The position numbers and the translations under genes are program-made. A stretch of DNA of 64,000 bases from Lactarius indigo (lineage: Eukaryota > Basidiomycota > Agaricomycetes > Russulales > Russulaceae): assembly GCA_025766275.1 (NCBI GenBank), contig JAFKAC010000010.1, positions 1,054,001-1,118,000 of the forward strand, written 5' to 3'. Positions within the stretch are counted from its first letter, which is position 1, and every line of letters begins with the position of its first letter. The notes beneath the pieces are model-generated. The model did not search any database and had not been told where the DNA came from. It worked only from the letters and a program-made list of their open reading frames with translations. Below, in pieces: positions 1-11,483 of the stretch.

Positions 1-2769
1 CATCGACATAGGAAGAAAGGTAAAACAATGGCTTCGGCAAATCAATCGAGACCACAGAGGAACCTATTAGCGTATCACGTATTTCAATAGACTTAGATCC
101 GGCTGCAGCGATGAATCGACCGTTCGGGGACCAGGAAATGCCCCATACAGGTGCTTGGTTGCACCGCATGACCATCATAGTCGGATCCCATCCCGGATCA
201 ACCCCTTGAGAGGCCTTGACAGAGGTTTCGAGCTCGTGAGCATACATTTTCCGCAGCTGCGTCTCCGTAGGCGTGAATGGTAATGCGGAGTGGTAAACAT
301 GCAGAGCATTGAACGAAATCGTATCTGCATGGTAGGAAAGGAAACGGAAAGCGTCGTTCACCAAGTCCGCCAATAAGCTAGATCCGTCGCCGACTTCCCC
401 TTTGAGCGAGGTCTGAATATAGTCACGTCATTCGATGGTTCATGCGAGATGCGAACTGACACTTACCATCCATGCACGGACTTGACTCATTGACTCCGCC
501 GCTTCCCGCAATGTGTCTAGCAGCGCCATCGTCTCTATCCACCATAACAAGCAGCGGGTGAGAAAGTCCCGAAGGCGAGGCCACATTTCATCGTCGTCAA
601 CGACTTCAGTCTTCATAAGATGAGATGTCCAATATTGACACGCGTATCGCAGCTCGGGAGAAACGGCGTTCTCGACCTTCGTTTGAAAACTATCGATTTC
701 TGAATGCGGCAGAGACGGGTCTTCAATGCCCGCCATATTTCGATGAAGTTGCGAGGAAAGATGTCCGAAGCAGCTAAGAAGGACCTCTCTCTCAGCCGAA
801 TTAACATCCACCACAAGGTCTCCATCCCTGCAACGCGTAGAGTCGATAATGAAATCGGAGAACGAGAGATGGTAGATAAGAGGCGCTTGATTGTCGGAAT
901 TTGGCACTTGAATGAGGGAGTGTAGGTAATGAAGTGCGCGCTTTATGTCGCCAGGCTCTAGCTCGCAGAAGTTTTCCATGACCACCATCGGAAGTGGCTC
1001 ACGAAAGGTGACGAGCTGGCCAAGTACAGTCCGGAGCCGACGCTTGATAGATCTGCTCGCACCAAAGGGAACGGCTTGATGGAGGATACTGAGATACAAG
1101 GTATCCAGGCGTTCATATGGGCGCTCTTCCGGATCTGTTCGATTGCCAAGAAGGATATCAAGCCGCCTTTGCGGGTGTTGGTCATGTTCGTCAAAAATAA
1201 AGCGGAGGATAGAGGCTGCGTAGATGAACGAGTCTCCGGCGCTTTCCGCCAGCTTGAAAATCACTTCATCTCCGGCATTGAACGGAGTGGCTAAGGTAAT
1301 CGGTGGTCGTTTGAATGTTGTGAGAAGGTAATGATGAATATCGCGCTTCGCCTCGATGTCTTGTAGATTGAGCTTCCGTATGTCGTCTCGAGCATAGAAA
1401 ACCTCGCGTATGTGAGCTTCAGGCCGGCTCGTGGTCAAAACCTTCAGTTCTTTAGGAATACCAATTTTCTTATCCAACAGTGCATTGAGGATGGCAGTCG
1501 CTCCACGTGGTTCGCATTCGTCGAATGCATCTAGGACAATAAAAATGCGGCGTTGAGTGCAATTCATTGCCTTGAGTGGCTCGACAATGAGTGACTTGTA
1601 CTGGGTGTAATCCTTTTCGAAAATGTCTGGTTGCTCCTTGATAATTTCTGAGACGTGCTTTCGAAAGCCAGCATCCGCTAGACTGAATTGATAAGCGAGT
1701 GTCGGAAAGACGAATGAAGCGTCGCAGAGTTCTGTGTGACCACGTTGCGAAAAGAAGAAACTTGCGACAATGCAGTCGGACAAGAGTGTCGCTTCGACAG
1801 CGGCTGATTGTGCAATGGTTGACTTCCCACTGCCGGCAATTCCACTAAGCCAGAATAAGTTCACGCTGACTGTGTCCTTGAGGAAAGCACGAATTTGTTC
1901 GAGGACAGTTACTCGAGTTCCCTCAAGGCACTTGGAACGTTGCGCCGATTGCGCCGATTGATACAAGTGGTTGGCGTTCTCGGCCTTCTTGGAAATGATC
2001 TGTTTGATCTGAAGTAATTACTTTCAGATGTCATCTCTCGTTTGACTTAGAATATGATCATGAACCTGGTTCTGTTCCCGCAGTTCATCCACTCCCTGCT
2101 TGACTTGAACAATGGTTCCCACCGACTTGATCGTCCCTACTGACTGTATGGCGGCTTTAATACCGGCGCGGAATATAGAAGAGCCTTTTCTTGGGACGCA
2201 CCAAAAACTGCGCTATGGCCTCGTCAATGGCCTTGGACATGTTCGCTACATCTCCTTGATCGTCTTCACGACGGATAAACCGGCGGAACCACCCATGAGA
2301 TATCTTCACACGGCAGTTTGTAACGCTGATCTCGAATATTCTATTGCAAGCCTCAACCACTGAATCAGTACCACACGACTGCTTACTCACTTCGCGAGTC
2401 GATCCAGCTCAATAACTAACTCTTTGGGCATGTCCTTCAAATCTACCTGTTCGATAGGCACCAATATGGATGTTGTCAACGATTCGATCCGGTTTTGGAG
2501 CCTTTTTGCGGCGTCCGAGTTCTGAGCGGTTTGCTGTTAAAATCATGAGCACTTAAACTCTAATTGCATTTCGGAAGTCAACGTACGTCCACAGCCTGGA
2601 TTAACGTGAGGAGAGATTGCAGGGCGAGCTTCAGAGCTGGAACGGGTACGAAGGTCGCAATACCATCCGCCTGTTTGAGTGCTTCCACGAGTCCGGACGA
2701 CGCTGCCTTTCCAGCATCCTGAACAACAGGTTTCTGGAAGAATTTCTTGAGGCGGTGCTTTTTATCCAT
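1..2769 (-). CDS. NACHT-WD40 STAND (NLR-like) protein, 3' end beyond the window
   Basis: Predicted signal-transduction NTPase of the HET-E/NLR type. The start at 2769 opens a basic N-terminus followed by a helical segment (exons about 2769-2587, 2533-2385 and 2340-2160, then a short exon near 2137-2065). The NACHT part (about 1990-467) has a Walker A loop GIAGSGKST at about 1843-1817, a Walker B FIVLDAFDEC near 1545-1516 and the sensor-like LKVLTTSRPEAH. After an intron at 466-413 the frame continues to base 1 into a WD40 repeat (VWGISWSPNGRFIAAAGS). Fungal proteins of this architecture sense ligands through the propeller and oligomerise through NACHT; some drive heterokaryon incompatibility. 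I see no stop or frameshift in the visible 2.7 kb. N-terminal exon joins are inferred and the join near 2040-1990 is the weakest. The number of WD repeats is unknown because the gene leaves the window. Confidence 0.85.
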
Positions 2770-5295
2770 GAATTACAGTGACAGATTGAGGGGGTGATAG
2801 TTGGAGTTTTGTGAATCAGAGGTACCGAGCGGTGGCTCTAGGCTAGTGATAATAATGTGACACTGTGGCTATCGCCAATCGCCAAGGTCGTCGCTGTCTT
2901 CCAAAGTTGTACAAAAATGGATCACCGCCTTCGCGGTTAAAGCCTAAACTGGTTATTCCACACAAACTGACATAAGATATTTCCGCATCGGAACAGAGGG
3001 TGATGCACACATTATTTCATTGACAAGACAACGGAAGTCATCCCTGAGGCCTGAGCTTCGAGGTCTATTTCTCTCTATCTGCTGCAAAATGAGTCATCCA
3101 TGCCATGCTGCAATGTGTGGACCATTTTTCGCTCTCGAACTCAACAGAGTGAGTTGTAAATGGACCAAATGGTGCATACAATTGGGACAGGGTTGCATAG
3201 CTCACAAATGTGTTTACCATTGACGTATGATAGGCTGCAATGGATTCATTAATGCGGAGGCACTTCCCATGGTCACTATTCACCTATGAAGCAAGGAATG
3301 AGATCAATGATTTGAAGCGTGTGTGGAGCGGAAATCTGCTCTGTCATGACTGGTTATCCGATTATGATTTGTTGATGCCATCTTTTTTCGGTTTGTACTG
3401 CAATGAGCAGCCACTAAATGTGTTCTACTCTTGGTTCTACTTCTGTCTGTAGGGATTGAAACTCAAGTAAATGCCTATGAAGAAATGCGGTACACAGTGC
3501 ACAGAGCGGTGAGACGTCAGTGCTGTATCTCACAGGTTCATTCTAAAAATGGAGCTATCATTGAAGCATGGCCGCAACATATCTTTTTTCTTCATTATTA
3601 TGGGTTTGGTCACGGGTTCACGGACTACAGACAACAAAAAATCTGGGAGTGTCAAACTGCCTTCGGAGTAGATGGATCCTGGGTAGTAGTCTAGTACGAG
3701 TCTGTTAGCACAGACCAGTACGGTAGGCGCGGCTGGCAAACCAAAAAAGGATATGACAGCACTCGAGTCCCTCACTGCCGAGCTCGTTCGGAACATCAAT
3801 TGCGTGGCACTGGAACTCCTCAGGCCTCAGGTGATATGATTAGCCCGGACTGTTCATTACGTCACCTGCCCAGCCACGGTGTGGGACTGCACGTTGACCA
3901 GAAACGACCATAAAGACATCTTTGGCCCTAGGCAGTACTGCAGCAAAACATCTCATTGGCGGCACGTCAGGCACCATAACCGCAGCCGTGATTTTTTTTC
4001 CCCCATAGATGGCGCACATAGGCTGCATGGTCCCGGGTTCTGTTCTCACTTGTCATTACAGGACCCATATTTCCGCTACCGGTGCCTCCTGATCCTAACA
4101 GCCACATTACTTGCGCCTCACAACGTTTTCCCGACACACTCATTGTAAACTGCATCGGCCGTGGATGGGCTCGAAGACTGCATGTTGCCCACCATCACCT
4201 CGTCGTGGATCACCTTATTGGAATACCTATGCTGTCTGAGCTGGTCCCGAGCTCTGGTATTGTCCTCATGGCGATAGCATGTCAAGGTCGTCGCTCTTCT
4301 TGAAAAACCTCTAAAAAATACTGCACAATTTCCCCCCAGAATTTTCCCCAGTCTAAGCATGTCCCCTGCGCAATCCCCATCGTGCACCAGTATCCCCCAA
4401 ACCTACTCATACGGAGGTCTCTATAGGCATAGGTTTCTACACATTAATACCCTCCGCTCTCGTATCGACGAGGAGAGCTCCGTGACGAGAAAAAGGGTAG
4501 AGGATGTCACGAAGCACAAACTCCCTACCTATCAAGCTGCCGCAGTTGTGGTACGCTTGTCTCCACTTGCATGGCAGCGTCTTGACATTGATGACCCTCT
4601 TCCTCCTCCTCCTCCTCCTCCTCCTCCTCCTTATCATCATCATCATCATCATCATCATCACCATCGTTACCATAGTCTACAGTCCTTTCTGGAGTAGAGT
4701 CACAACTTCTTGTCTTCTTCAAGTCGTCCCCCAACTCTACGGAGCAACCAGCACCTGCCATTCTCGAGTTCCTCCTCCTTCTCACCTACATAGCCCTCAT
4801 CTTCAGTATGAGCGCCACCATCAGCTCACTGGTGCTCACCGAGAATTTTGGAAATATCCCAATGCTTGTGGCGCGCTTTCGGGAGAACATCACCACCCCA
4901 AGATTCGAAACCGCCTCCTTTGAAGCAAGACTAAGCGACGATATTACTCCACGGCGGTGGAGATGGATAGAATGGCACTGTACGCACCACATACTATATC
5001 TTCAAGAAGATTGCTGACTTCTTAGCCACCAGGGTTGTTCACATTGTTAGTGTCCATGTTATGTCTCCCGGCACAGATCCTCTTGTATATTTGGATGCAA
5101 GAGGGAGGTGGTATCCACGCCGCAGTCTCTGTCACCAGTGTATTTGCCATGCTTCCCTTGCTGCATTTTGTCCCTTTTACCTGGGATTTCCCCCAAGACA
5201 AGAGGAAACACGAATCCACTCTTCTACCCGTTCCCTATGCTAGCCGTTGGGCAAGTAGTCTTGGAAGTATTGTTCTCCCAGTTTCGTTTCCCCAG
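2770..5295. other. Intergenic stretch, no recognisable gene
   Basis: Short open frames occur on both strands, but none shows a domain, a splice-supported continuation or composition like the real genes here. It contains one trinucleotide microsatellite (4601-4661) and ends at the left end of the Plavaka element. The first few hundred bases are the upstream region of the NACHT gene. No clear promoter motif was identified. Confidence 0.6.
4601..4661. repeat. Compound microsatellite (TCC)n-(ATC)n
   Basis: About ten TCC units run directly into about nine to ten ATC units. Frames through it translate to proline, leucine, glutamate, isoleucine or histidine runs, which explains several spurious open frames here. 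Nothing links it to a gene. Confidence 0.95.
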
Positions 5296-5310
5296 CATCG
5301 GGAAAAACCT
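5296..5310 (+). repeat. Left terminal inverted repeat of the Plavaka element
   Basis: CATCGGGAAAAACCT. Matches the complement of 11469-11483 at 14 of 15 positions. The flank just outside reads CCCAG. Confidence 0.7.
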
Positions 5311-5453
5311 CCCGCGCTAGCCAGAGATAATGCCCAGATAAATTAGTGATAAAGGATATAACGGAGATAATCGAATCATAAGTTGGGCTAATCAAATGCC
5401 GTCTAATTTATCCAAATTTATCACAGCTATTGATCGACTATCCTTGCGACTAT
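5311..5453. repeat. Left subterminal GATAA-rich region
   Basis: AT-rich 143-base stretch between the left inverted end and the transposase stop. GATAA or its complement recurs at least five times. The right end carries the same word in the opposite sense. Candidate transposase-binding array; the function is inferred. Confidence 0.5.
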
Positions 5454-8400
5454 CTATGAAAACCTGAGATAATTATCCCGGTCGCTAAACGAATTAACAT
5501 AAAATGTACTACATTTTTCGAGTACCGAGAAGCTGTTCCAGTCCTGGGGTGTAGCACGTCCAAATCGGGGGATAAGATGAACACTGCCCATTATTCTGTC
5601 TACTGGAATGACTGTAGCACGCCGGCGGCCACCTTGTACTGACCTAGACACCTTATACATGAGGTGATTGACGTCTGGTCTTGGAGACAATGGCGAAAAC
5701 CATTCGATGTAGGCAAGATGAGTCGGGGCATTGTTGAGGAAGACATCGCGGATAACTTTGCTTGGGATTTGGAAGACAACTCGAACTTGTCCTATTCGGT
5801 GACCTGTGGAGTTGGGTTGTATGTGCGGACTAAAATATGATCGGAACTAACCATTGTTTCCATGCATGATGTCTTGTCTACCACGGACAAGCACGGTGTC
5901 AAACCGCTCAGGTACTGTGCGCCCATGTGCATCCTTTTGCACCGGCCGAATAACCACACTGTCAACAATTTCAAAGTCTTCCGAGTTCTCCCTAGAGGTG
6001 AATTTGACTCGGTGAAAGACTGGCACCGACCGAAATGGTAAGAGCGTGTCAGCTGCCCGAGAACGCAACGCCGCTGCTGAGGCACTAGGGTAGTTGATAA
6101 GGGCAATAAAATCTGCTAACGCGTCCTGGAAATCAATGGCGCCATAGCTCGTCGCCAGTTCATCGAATGTGACAGCCTTGACGGTTGGATGTTGGGTCAT
6201 CTTGAGATATCGTGTGCCAACTCGCAAGGGTCCAGTAGAAGTCGCGGATATCGGCGGACTTGTCAGATCGTTCTGCTCTTGCCATTCAACGAATGCCGTG
6301 TGCATTCGTACCTTTTCACGGCATTCTAGCCATACTGTCATCTGAGAATATTCGTCTTTCCGGTTTGTCGCACGGTACGCGTCCTTTGTAAAGTCGATGT
6401 GGAGCCGCTCGAACTGTTCCGTGTTATAGTTATCAGTGGTGCCAAATAGTGTAATCGAAGATCGGTAGTGAAGCAAACTGTGAACCTTTGGGAGGTCCAT
6501 GTGCCGGCGCACACCAAGGTCAATGAAAACGTCCTTGTTTTCATGAAAGCGAGCGAGGCATTCCTCGAGGCGTTGAAGCGTTTGTCTTGAATGGGAAGGG
6601 TATTGCGCTAAATACACGAAGTCGAGCAGCGCACGCACGGCTCTAATCACACGTGTAGGCAGTTGCCCACCTGGAAGGGCTAAGTTGACGATGAGTCCGA
6701 GAAGGATTCGGCAGATGTTCTTGTGCTCTTTTCCCGAAATGCGTGAGAGTCGTTATGCCCTTGGCGAACAGTGTGATATGGTGATTGGGCGGCAAAGTCC
6801 TGCAACGTGCGTCAACTTCTGCTGCCCCAAAGATCCTGGTCAGCCAAGCCTTGACATGCTTCACAACGCCTTGGAGTAGCTGGTGAAGCACATCCGGGGT
6901 GATGGATAGGAAAATGTCAACAAGTGGGAGCGCGGTCCAAAATGGACGAAAAATTGGCTTCAGTCCGGCTTCTTGGCAGACTGCGCGAAATCAGCGTATG
7001 TCTTCACTAGCCAACATGTACGTGTCAACCATGTCCACATGGTTCCGAGCAGGAAAGTCGATGTAATTGCCGAGTTGGTCAACTGGAACAAGACACTTTG
7101 GGCAGCGCCCAAAGCGGGTGCATGCAACTAGCCCCTGTTCTGGATAGTCGCCAACAAAAGTGGCCAAGATGGGATGGCAGCGGCACCAAATCCCATCGCC
7201 GCTCCGCATAGCCAAACCTGTTTCACCTATGGCATGGATCGGACGAAGGACCCTTTCCATACATGAATGAAAAAGGTTAGCAATGGCGCGACGACGAGCG
7301 GCCTTGTTTGTGATACCAGTTAGCTTGGTTGTCGGGATATACCCGATCAGCATCTGTGCAGCGCGTGACGGTTTTCAGCGAATGTCCTTAGGTATATTGC
7401 CAATCCCCATATATATCGGATACGCTGACTTATTCCGGAACAGCGTTAGCTGTGTTTTGTCGGAGGAAATAATGAGTGGAACGACAGTTGCTCCAGGATG
7501 GCATGCCTCAAGTGATGTCTAGTGCATGTTCGGTAAGTACCTGAACCCAAATAGCAAACGAGTTACGCACCTGTACAGACCACCACCAATCGCCCGTATG
7601 CATCTCATTATAAACTCGGCATGTTCGCTCAGCGTCGGCGTAGTGCCTCTCTGGGGCAAATACGAGTCTGTGTGCAAACTCGGGGTTTCCAAAAAGGGAC
7701 CGGATGCATGGAATTATCTCGCGATAGTGAAATTGGAGGCATTCATCTCCAAGATTCATATCTTCGCACCGGAAAGATGGACGCCCAGGCAGTGCCTTGT
7801 CGATGATGTCATTCAGTTCCGTACTTGTTCTGTAGGATAGCCCAAGTTTGTCGACGAGCTTCCAGAATAAAACATTAGCAGCGCTAGAGGGAAAGAACTT
7901 TCCCATACCTCAGGGATCGCGAGCAGTGCCGTCACAGCTGAAGCCGTTGCCCCGCATGTCTTCGCCCAGTGTGCAAATTCCCAGTCGCATTGGGACCGAA
8001 AGGGGGCCCACACTGAGTCCCGCAACTCATGGCGTGTTGACCCATAGGTGGAGGAAACTTGAGGTGTACCGGCCACCGGAGCGCCAGGGTGACCATGAGG
8101 AAAGCGATCAACAAATGATATTGGCCTTGTGTCCGGGTTACAAGCCTCAGGAATTGGGGGTTCTGGGGGTGGCGATAAGGACTGAGGTTCATCGGCGTGT
8201 TCAAGTTCGGGGGTGACCACGGAACTGAAATTCCTCTCCCCGAAGATAGCTTCAAATGTGTTAGCATCTGTGGAGTCGACATCACCTATGCAATCGGTTT
8301 CGTCACCAACGCTATCTATTATGGGATTAATGCGACGTGCCACATTGTATGGTCTGAAAAAACTTACCTCCGTCATTGCTATCTGGTGTGGCGTCCTCGT

Positions 8401-8668
8401 GGCTTTGTTGTGACGACGAATCAGAGCTAAATCCGTTGTCGTATGAATCAATTTCATCTTCCCAATCGCCAATGGGCTCATCTTCCATGCGCCATGATTC
8501 GGCGCTGGTGTTTGGTGCTAAAGATGATCCCGCATGCGCTAGTCGAGATGTTGAATGGGTTTGCAGCGACCGACGCAAATTCTGGCAGTCAGGGCGTCGG
8601 GTCTTGCTGATGTGCTGAGAGTGACCCGAATGTGTGAAATACTTGTTGCAGCCGGCACATCGGATCAT
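5454..8668 (-). pseudogene. Plavaka-like transposase, disrupted
   Basis: Would cut and paste the surrounding element. The ATG at 8668 opens a C2H2-like finger (MIRCAGCNKYFTHSGHSQHI); an upstream in-frame ATG at 8803 is less likely. Family blocks follow in order: WAPFRSQCDWEFAHWAK near 8000, LPGRPSFRCEDMNLG near 7780, VFAPERHYADAERTCRVYNE near 7660, VGDYPEQGLVACTRFGRCPKC near 7120, LPPNHHITLFAKGITTL near 6780, FGTTDNYNTEQFERLHIDF near 6430, and a C-terminal exon ending at 5454. Introns near 8370-8325, 7905-7862, 7570-7510 and 5850-5810 have GT-AG ends. Three lesions are visible: TGA at 7375-7377, TGA at 6991-6993, and a one-base loss near 6742 that moves the reading frame between the LPPNHH block and the next. 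Both TGA codons could have come from CGA. It faces the DUF6532 gene across a shared upstream region. Confidence 0.8.
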
Positions 8669-8881
8669 TGGTGCGGTCGATATGGTGCTAGCAAGGAAGG
8701 GGGGAAGAGCAGTGAATGCGTCAACGTACACTGGGGTCCTTTTAATCAGCACGCCAGAATTGTCGATATAAATACGATACATACCTTGGGTTTGAGACCT
8801 CATCCAAATTCCTGTCGTTCCGTGTCATACTCATACTCACCATTCCACTCGTTCTCGTTCTCTCTTTTTTTCTTGTTGCTG
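8669..8881. promoter_or_regulatory. Shared divergent upstream region in the Plavaka element
   Basis: 213 bases separate the preferred transposase start (8668, minus) from the DUF6532 start (8882, plus). Pyrimidine-rich runs at 8830-8876 precede the plus-strand ATG, as in many fungal core promoters. This is placement-based inference; no defined motif was found. Confidence 0.4.
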
Positions 8882-11035
8882 ATGGCACCACACACACGCG
8901 AGTCAAAGCGACTGCGGGAGGTTCAGGTATCAGATAGTGTCAACACTTCATTGGGCCATTCTGGTATGCGAACGAATACAAATGAAGTCAGTGTCGGTGG
9001 TCAAGACGTCAACGTTCAACACGCCAGTGACCCAACTCCACCCCAAAGGAAACTAACAGGTGAGCCCAAGATGTGCCGAGTCAGCAGCAACTCACACAAT
9101 AGAAAGGAAAAGGGAAACGTACCTCGACCTCCCTCAACGATAGCCCCAGAATCCCTGCTGCGGTTCAACCCACTCCTGCTAAAAAAGCGCGGAATGTTGG
9201 TAAGTACAATGTAACCAGATCAAACGACTTACCTGACCGACATCTGAAGGTCCAGATCGTGGTCGTCCTATGGTATTTCACTTGGCCAGTGAGAGTGAGG
9301 CGGTGGGACAGTCACCGTCCAGAGGCGTTGCAGGGATGAACGAGGGAGGCACACGTTTGGCGCAACCGAGTGAGAATAGCTGACATAATATGTTTGTTCA
9401 TCCCAAATGAAACCACTTACGCGTTTTTTCCTCCCTTCAGCCACGTCAGCCACATCTTTGTTTCCTAATCCCAGTCGCACATATGTCTTTGGCGCAGAGC
9501 CCAGGTTCAATCCCGCCCCTAGGGATCACGATAACTATCCTACCACTGAGGAGGGCTCTGATGATGAGGACGACTTGGCTGACCTCCCCCAAGGACCGCC
9601 GGACAAGATCCACAAGGCGATGGCTGCTGAGGTGTGTCCGATGACACCTCTCGAACTTGCCCCTCACTCGTACTTTCGCAGAGTCCATCCTGGCTGGTTC
9701 CAGCTGTTACTGATAGGTGTACCACACTCGCCAGTGTGAGGAAGACGGTCAGTACCGAGACATTGTCCAGCGATGACGACACGTCACCTCGGAACATCGG
9801 CTCTTTGGTGCCCATGCTGCCACCAGCTCTGGTATCTGAGACTCCGGGTAAGTGCCAATACTACACGTTCTTTACATTGAACCGAGCAAATTGTAGCGCC
9901 AGCTGGGTTGCACCAGGAACAGGGGCAGGCGACAGCTGCCACATTGTCGGCCTGGCCTGCCGAGACTGACCTCGTTATTCCCCCAGGCCTGACCCGATTC
10001 AAGCTTACCCAGCAGAGTAAACTGATGCGTGACGTGGTTCAAGACGCCATCGAAGATCTCCAATCATCCCTGCTCTTCATCAACGCGTTCCCGAATGGCA
10101 TCCTTATTATCTCATTTATCCAACAGGCACTTAACATCGCTGCGCAGAGGCATTGCCCTGCTGCTGTTTCCATCCAGAGGCGCCTCCTCCATGATGACGA
10201 CTACATATTGAAATTTGCCCCCGTCGTAAGTTCTTCCTCTGCCGAGGACCACAAACTGACATTTGTTCAAACTCTAAAGCTGCGTGCTCGGATCCCCCTT
10301 TTCCGGAGTGAGGTAAAAGAACGCTGCAACGCGATCGTTTTGGGTGAATTTACGTCTATGGTGCCGGAAGACATTATTCAAGCTGTTGAGTGGCAACGCT
10401 CGGGTTATAAATACGTGTACCCGAAGGGACCAAAGGCGAGTAAGTTTGTTTTATTTAGCTGTGACTGTCTAACCTTTAGTCAGGTTCCCGGTGCAAATAG
10501 GCTTGTCATGCAGTCGCAACCGTATCGCAACCGACGGATCATCCAGGCCATCCGTGATCTATATTTCATCGGAGGAAATGGAAGTGCCTCTCTTAGCACC
10601 CGATTTGACCAAGCTTTCTCTCGCCATACTGGTGATGATGGGGTGACAGTACGTGAGGTGCCGATTCCAATGGTTGCATTGGTTTCAACAGCTGTGAGTC
10701 AATTTTTCCTTGTGCGTGAACATGCTAACCCAAATTACCAGCTATATGCATCCATACATGAGTGGCGTACTGGGGTACAACAACCCACAGAGTTTTCAGC
10801 GAACACATACTTCGGTGTCTATCAAGCTCATGTCCAAACACTTCAAATCATTCAGAACCAGCGGAGCAACGCATATCACAAAATGATGTCAAGTATCTAC
10901 TCTCTGGCTAGGTGAGTTTATGGTTATTAACATTGTCACAATCTTGACTAACTAGTTGCCTATGGCCACAGCGAAGTTGGCGATATTCCCTTGGGTTCTC
11001 AAATCACGGAAATTGACCTAGATTTACTTGAATGA
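8882..11035 (+). CDS. DUF6532-domain protein carried in the Plavaka element
   Basis: Spliced gene starting at ATG 8882 with a basic, low-complexity N-terminus (MAPHTRESKRLRE), then acidic and proline-rich exons to about 9840. The core lies in the long frame 9908-10915. The end of the core (YASIHEWRTG, EFSANTYFGVYQAHVQTLQ, NAYHKMMSSIYSLAR) matches the conserved C-terminal block I know from basidiomycete DUF6532 proteins. After an intron at about 10914-10971 a last short exon adds an acidic tail ending IDLDLLE, with stop at 11033-11035. Function is unknown. It shares an element and an upstream region with the transposase, so it is either a second transposon gene or captured cargo. No in-frame lesion was seen, unlike its neighbour. 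The exon joins between 9060 and 9410 are uncertain. Confidence 0.65.
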
Positions 11036-11468
11036 TAAGCTGTTGTCAAGCCTCAACGCGCAACTTATTAGCCAGCTGTAAGTCCCTTCATAATGTCCTG
11101 AATATTATCACTGACATATTGACAGTCAACAGCTGGCTTGCATACCCAATGCGTCAGTTTCTTTGACTTCAATTTTTTTACCGTACTCAGTAGCCGGTGA
11201 CTGGATTCTAAAAAAAAAAAAAAACCCTGATTTTATTTTAATTAGCACCTAATTTTGTGGTAGCGTAGCGAACGAAATTATCACCGATTGTTCGTGAATA
11301 TTGTGAATTTTCTCTCAACTATCTGCGGATTATCTTTCCATTATTGCTAATTAGATATAATATAATCAGGGGTTACCCTAATATAATATAATGACGATAA
11401 TCTAGCTTATCGATAATTTATCGCTATCCTATCATAATTATCATCAATTATCAACAAATTATCGAAGT
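11036..11468. repeat. Right subterminal AT-rich region of the Plavaka element
   Basis: From about 11200 the sequence becomes strongly AT-rich with a poly-A run (about 11211-11223) and repeated TTATC/GATAA words up to the right end. It mirrors the left subterminal region. No coding signal. Confidence 0.55.
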
Positions 11469-11483
11469 AGGTTTTTCCTGATG
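11469..11483 (-). repeat. Right terminal inverted repeat of the Plavaka element
   Basis: AGGTTTTTCCTGATG, the complement of 5296-5310 with one mismatch. The flank just outside reads AGGTATCC. Confidence 0.7.

Larger units (their letters stand above)
5296..11483. mobile_element. Plavaka-type (CACTA-related) DNA transposon with DUF6532 gene
   Basis: Element of about 6.2 kb bounded by 15-base inverted ends (left CATCGGGAAAAACCT, right its complement with one mismatch). It holds a minus-strand Plavaka-like transposase and a divergent plus-strand DUF6532 gene. Both subterminal regions (about 5311-5453 and 11240-11468) are very AT-rich and full of GATAA/TTATC words in inverted orientation, as expected of transposase-binding subterminal repeats. 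An AG dinucleotide lies just outside each end and may be a 2-base target duplication. The transposase carries three inactivating lesions, so the copy is probably immobile by itself. Family assignment rests on remembered similarity to basidiomycete Plavaka transposases and was not searched. Confidence 0.75.

Noticed and set aside
4359..4923. Open frames with long Pro/His or Leu/Ile runs
   Set aside because: They are translations of the (TCC)n-(ATC)n microsatellite.
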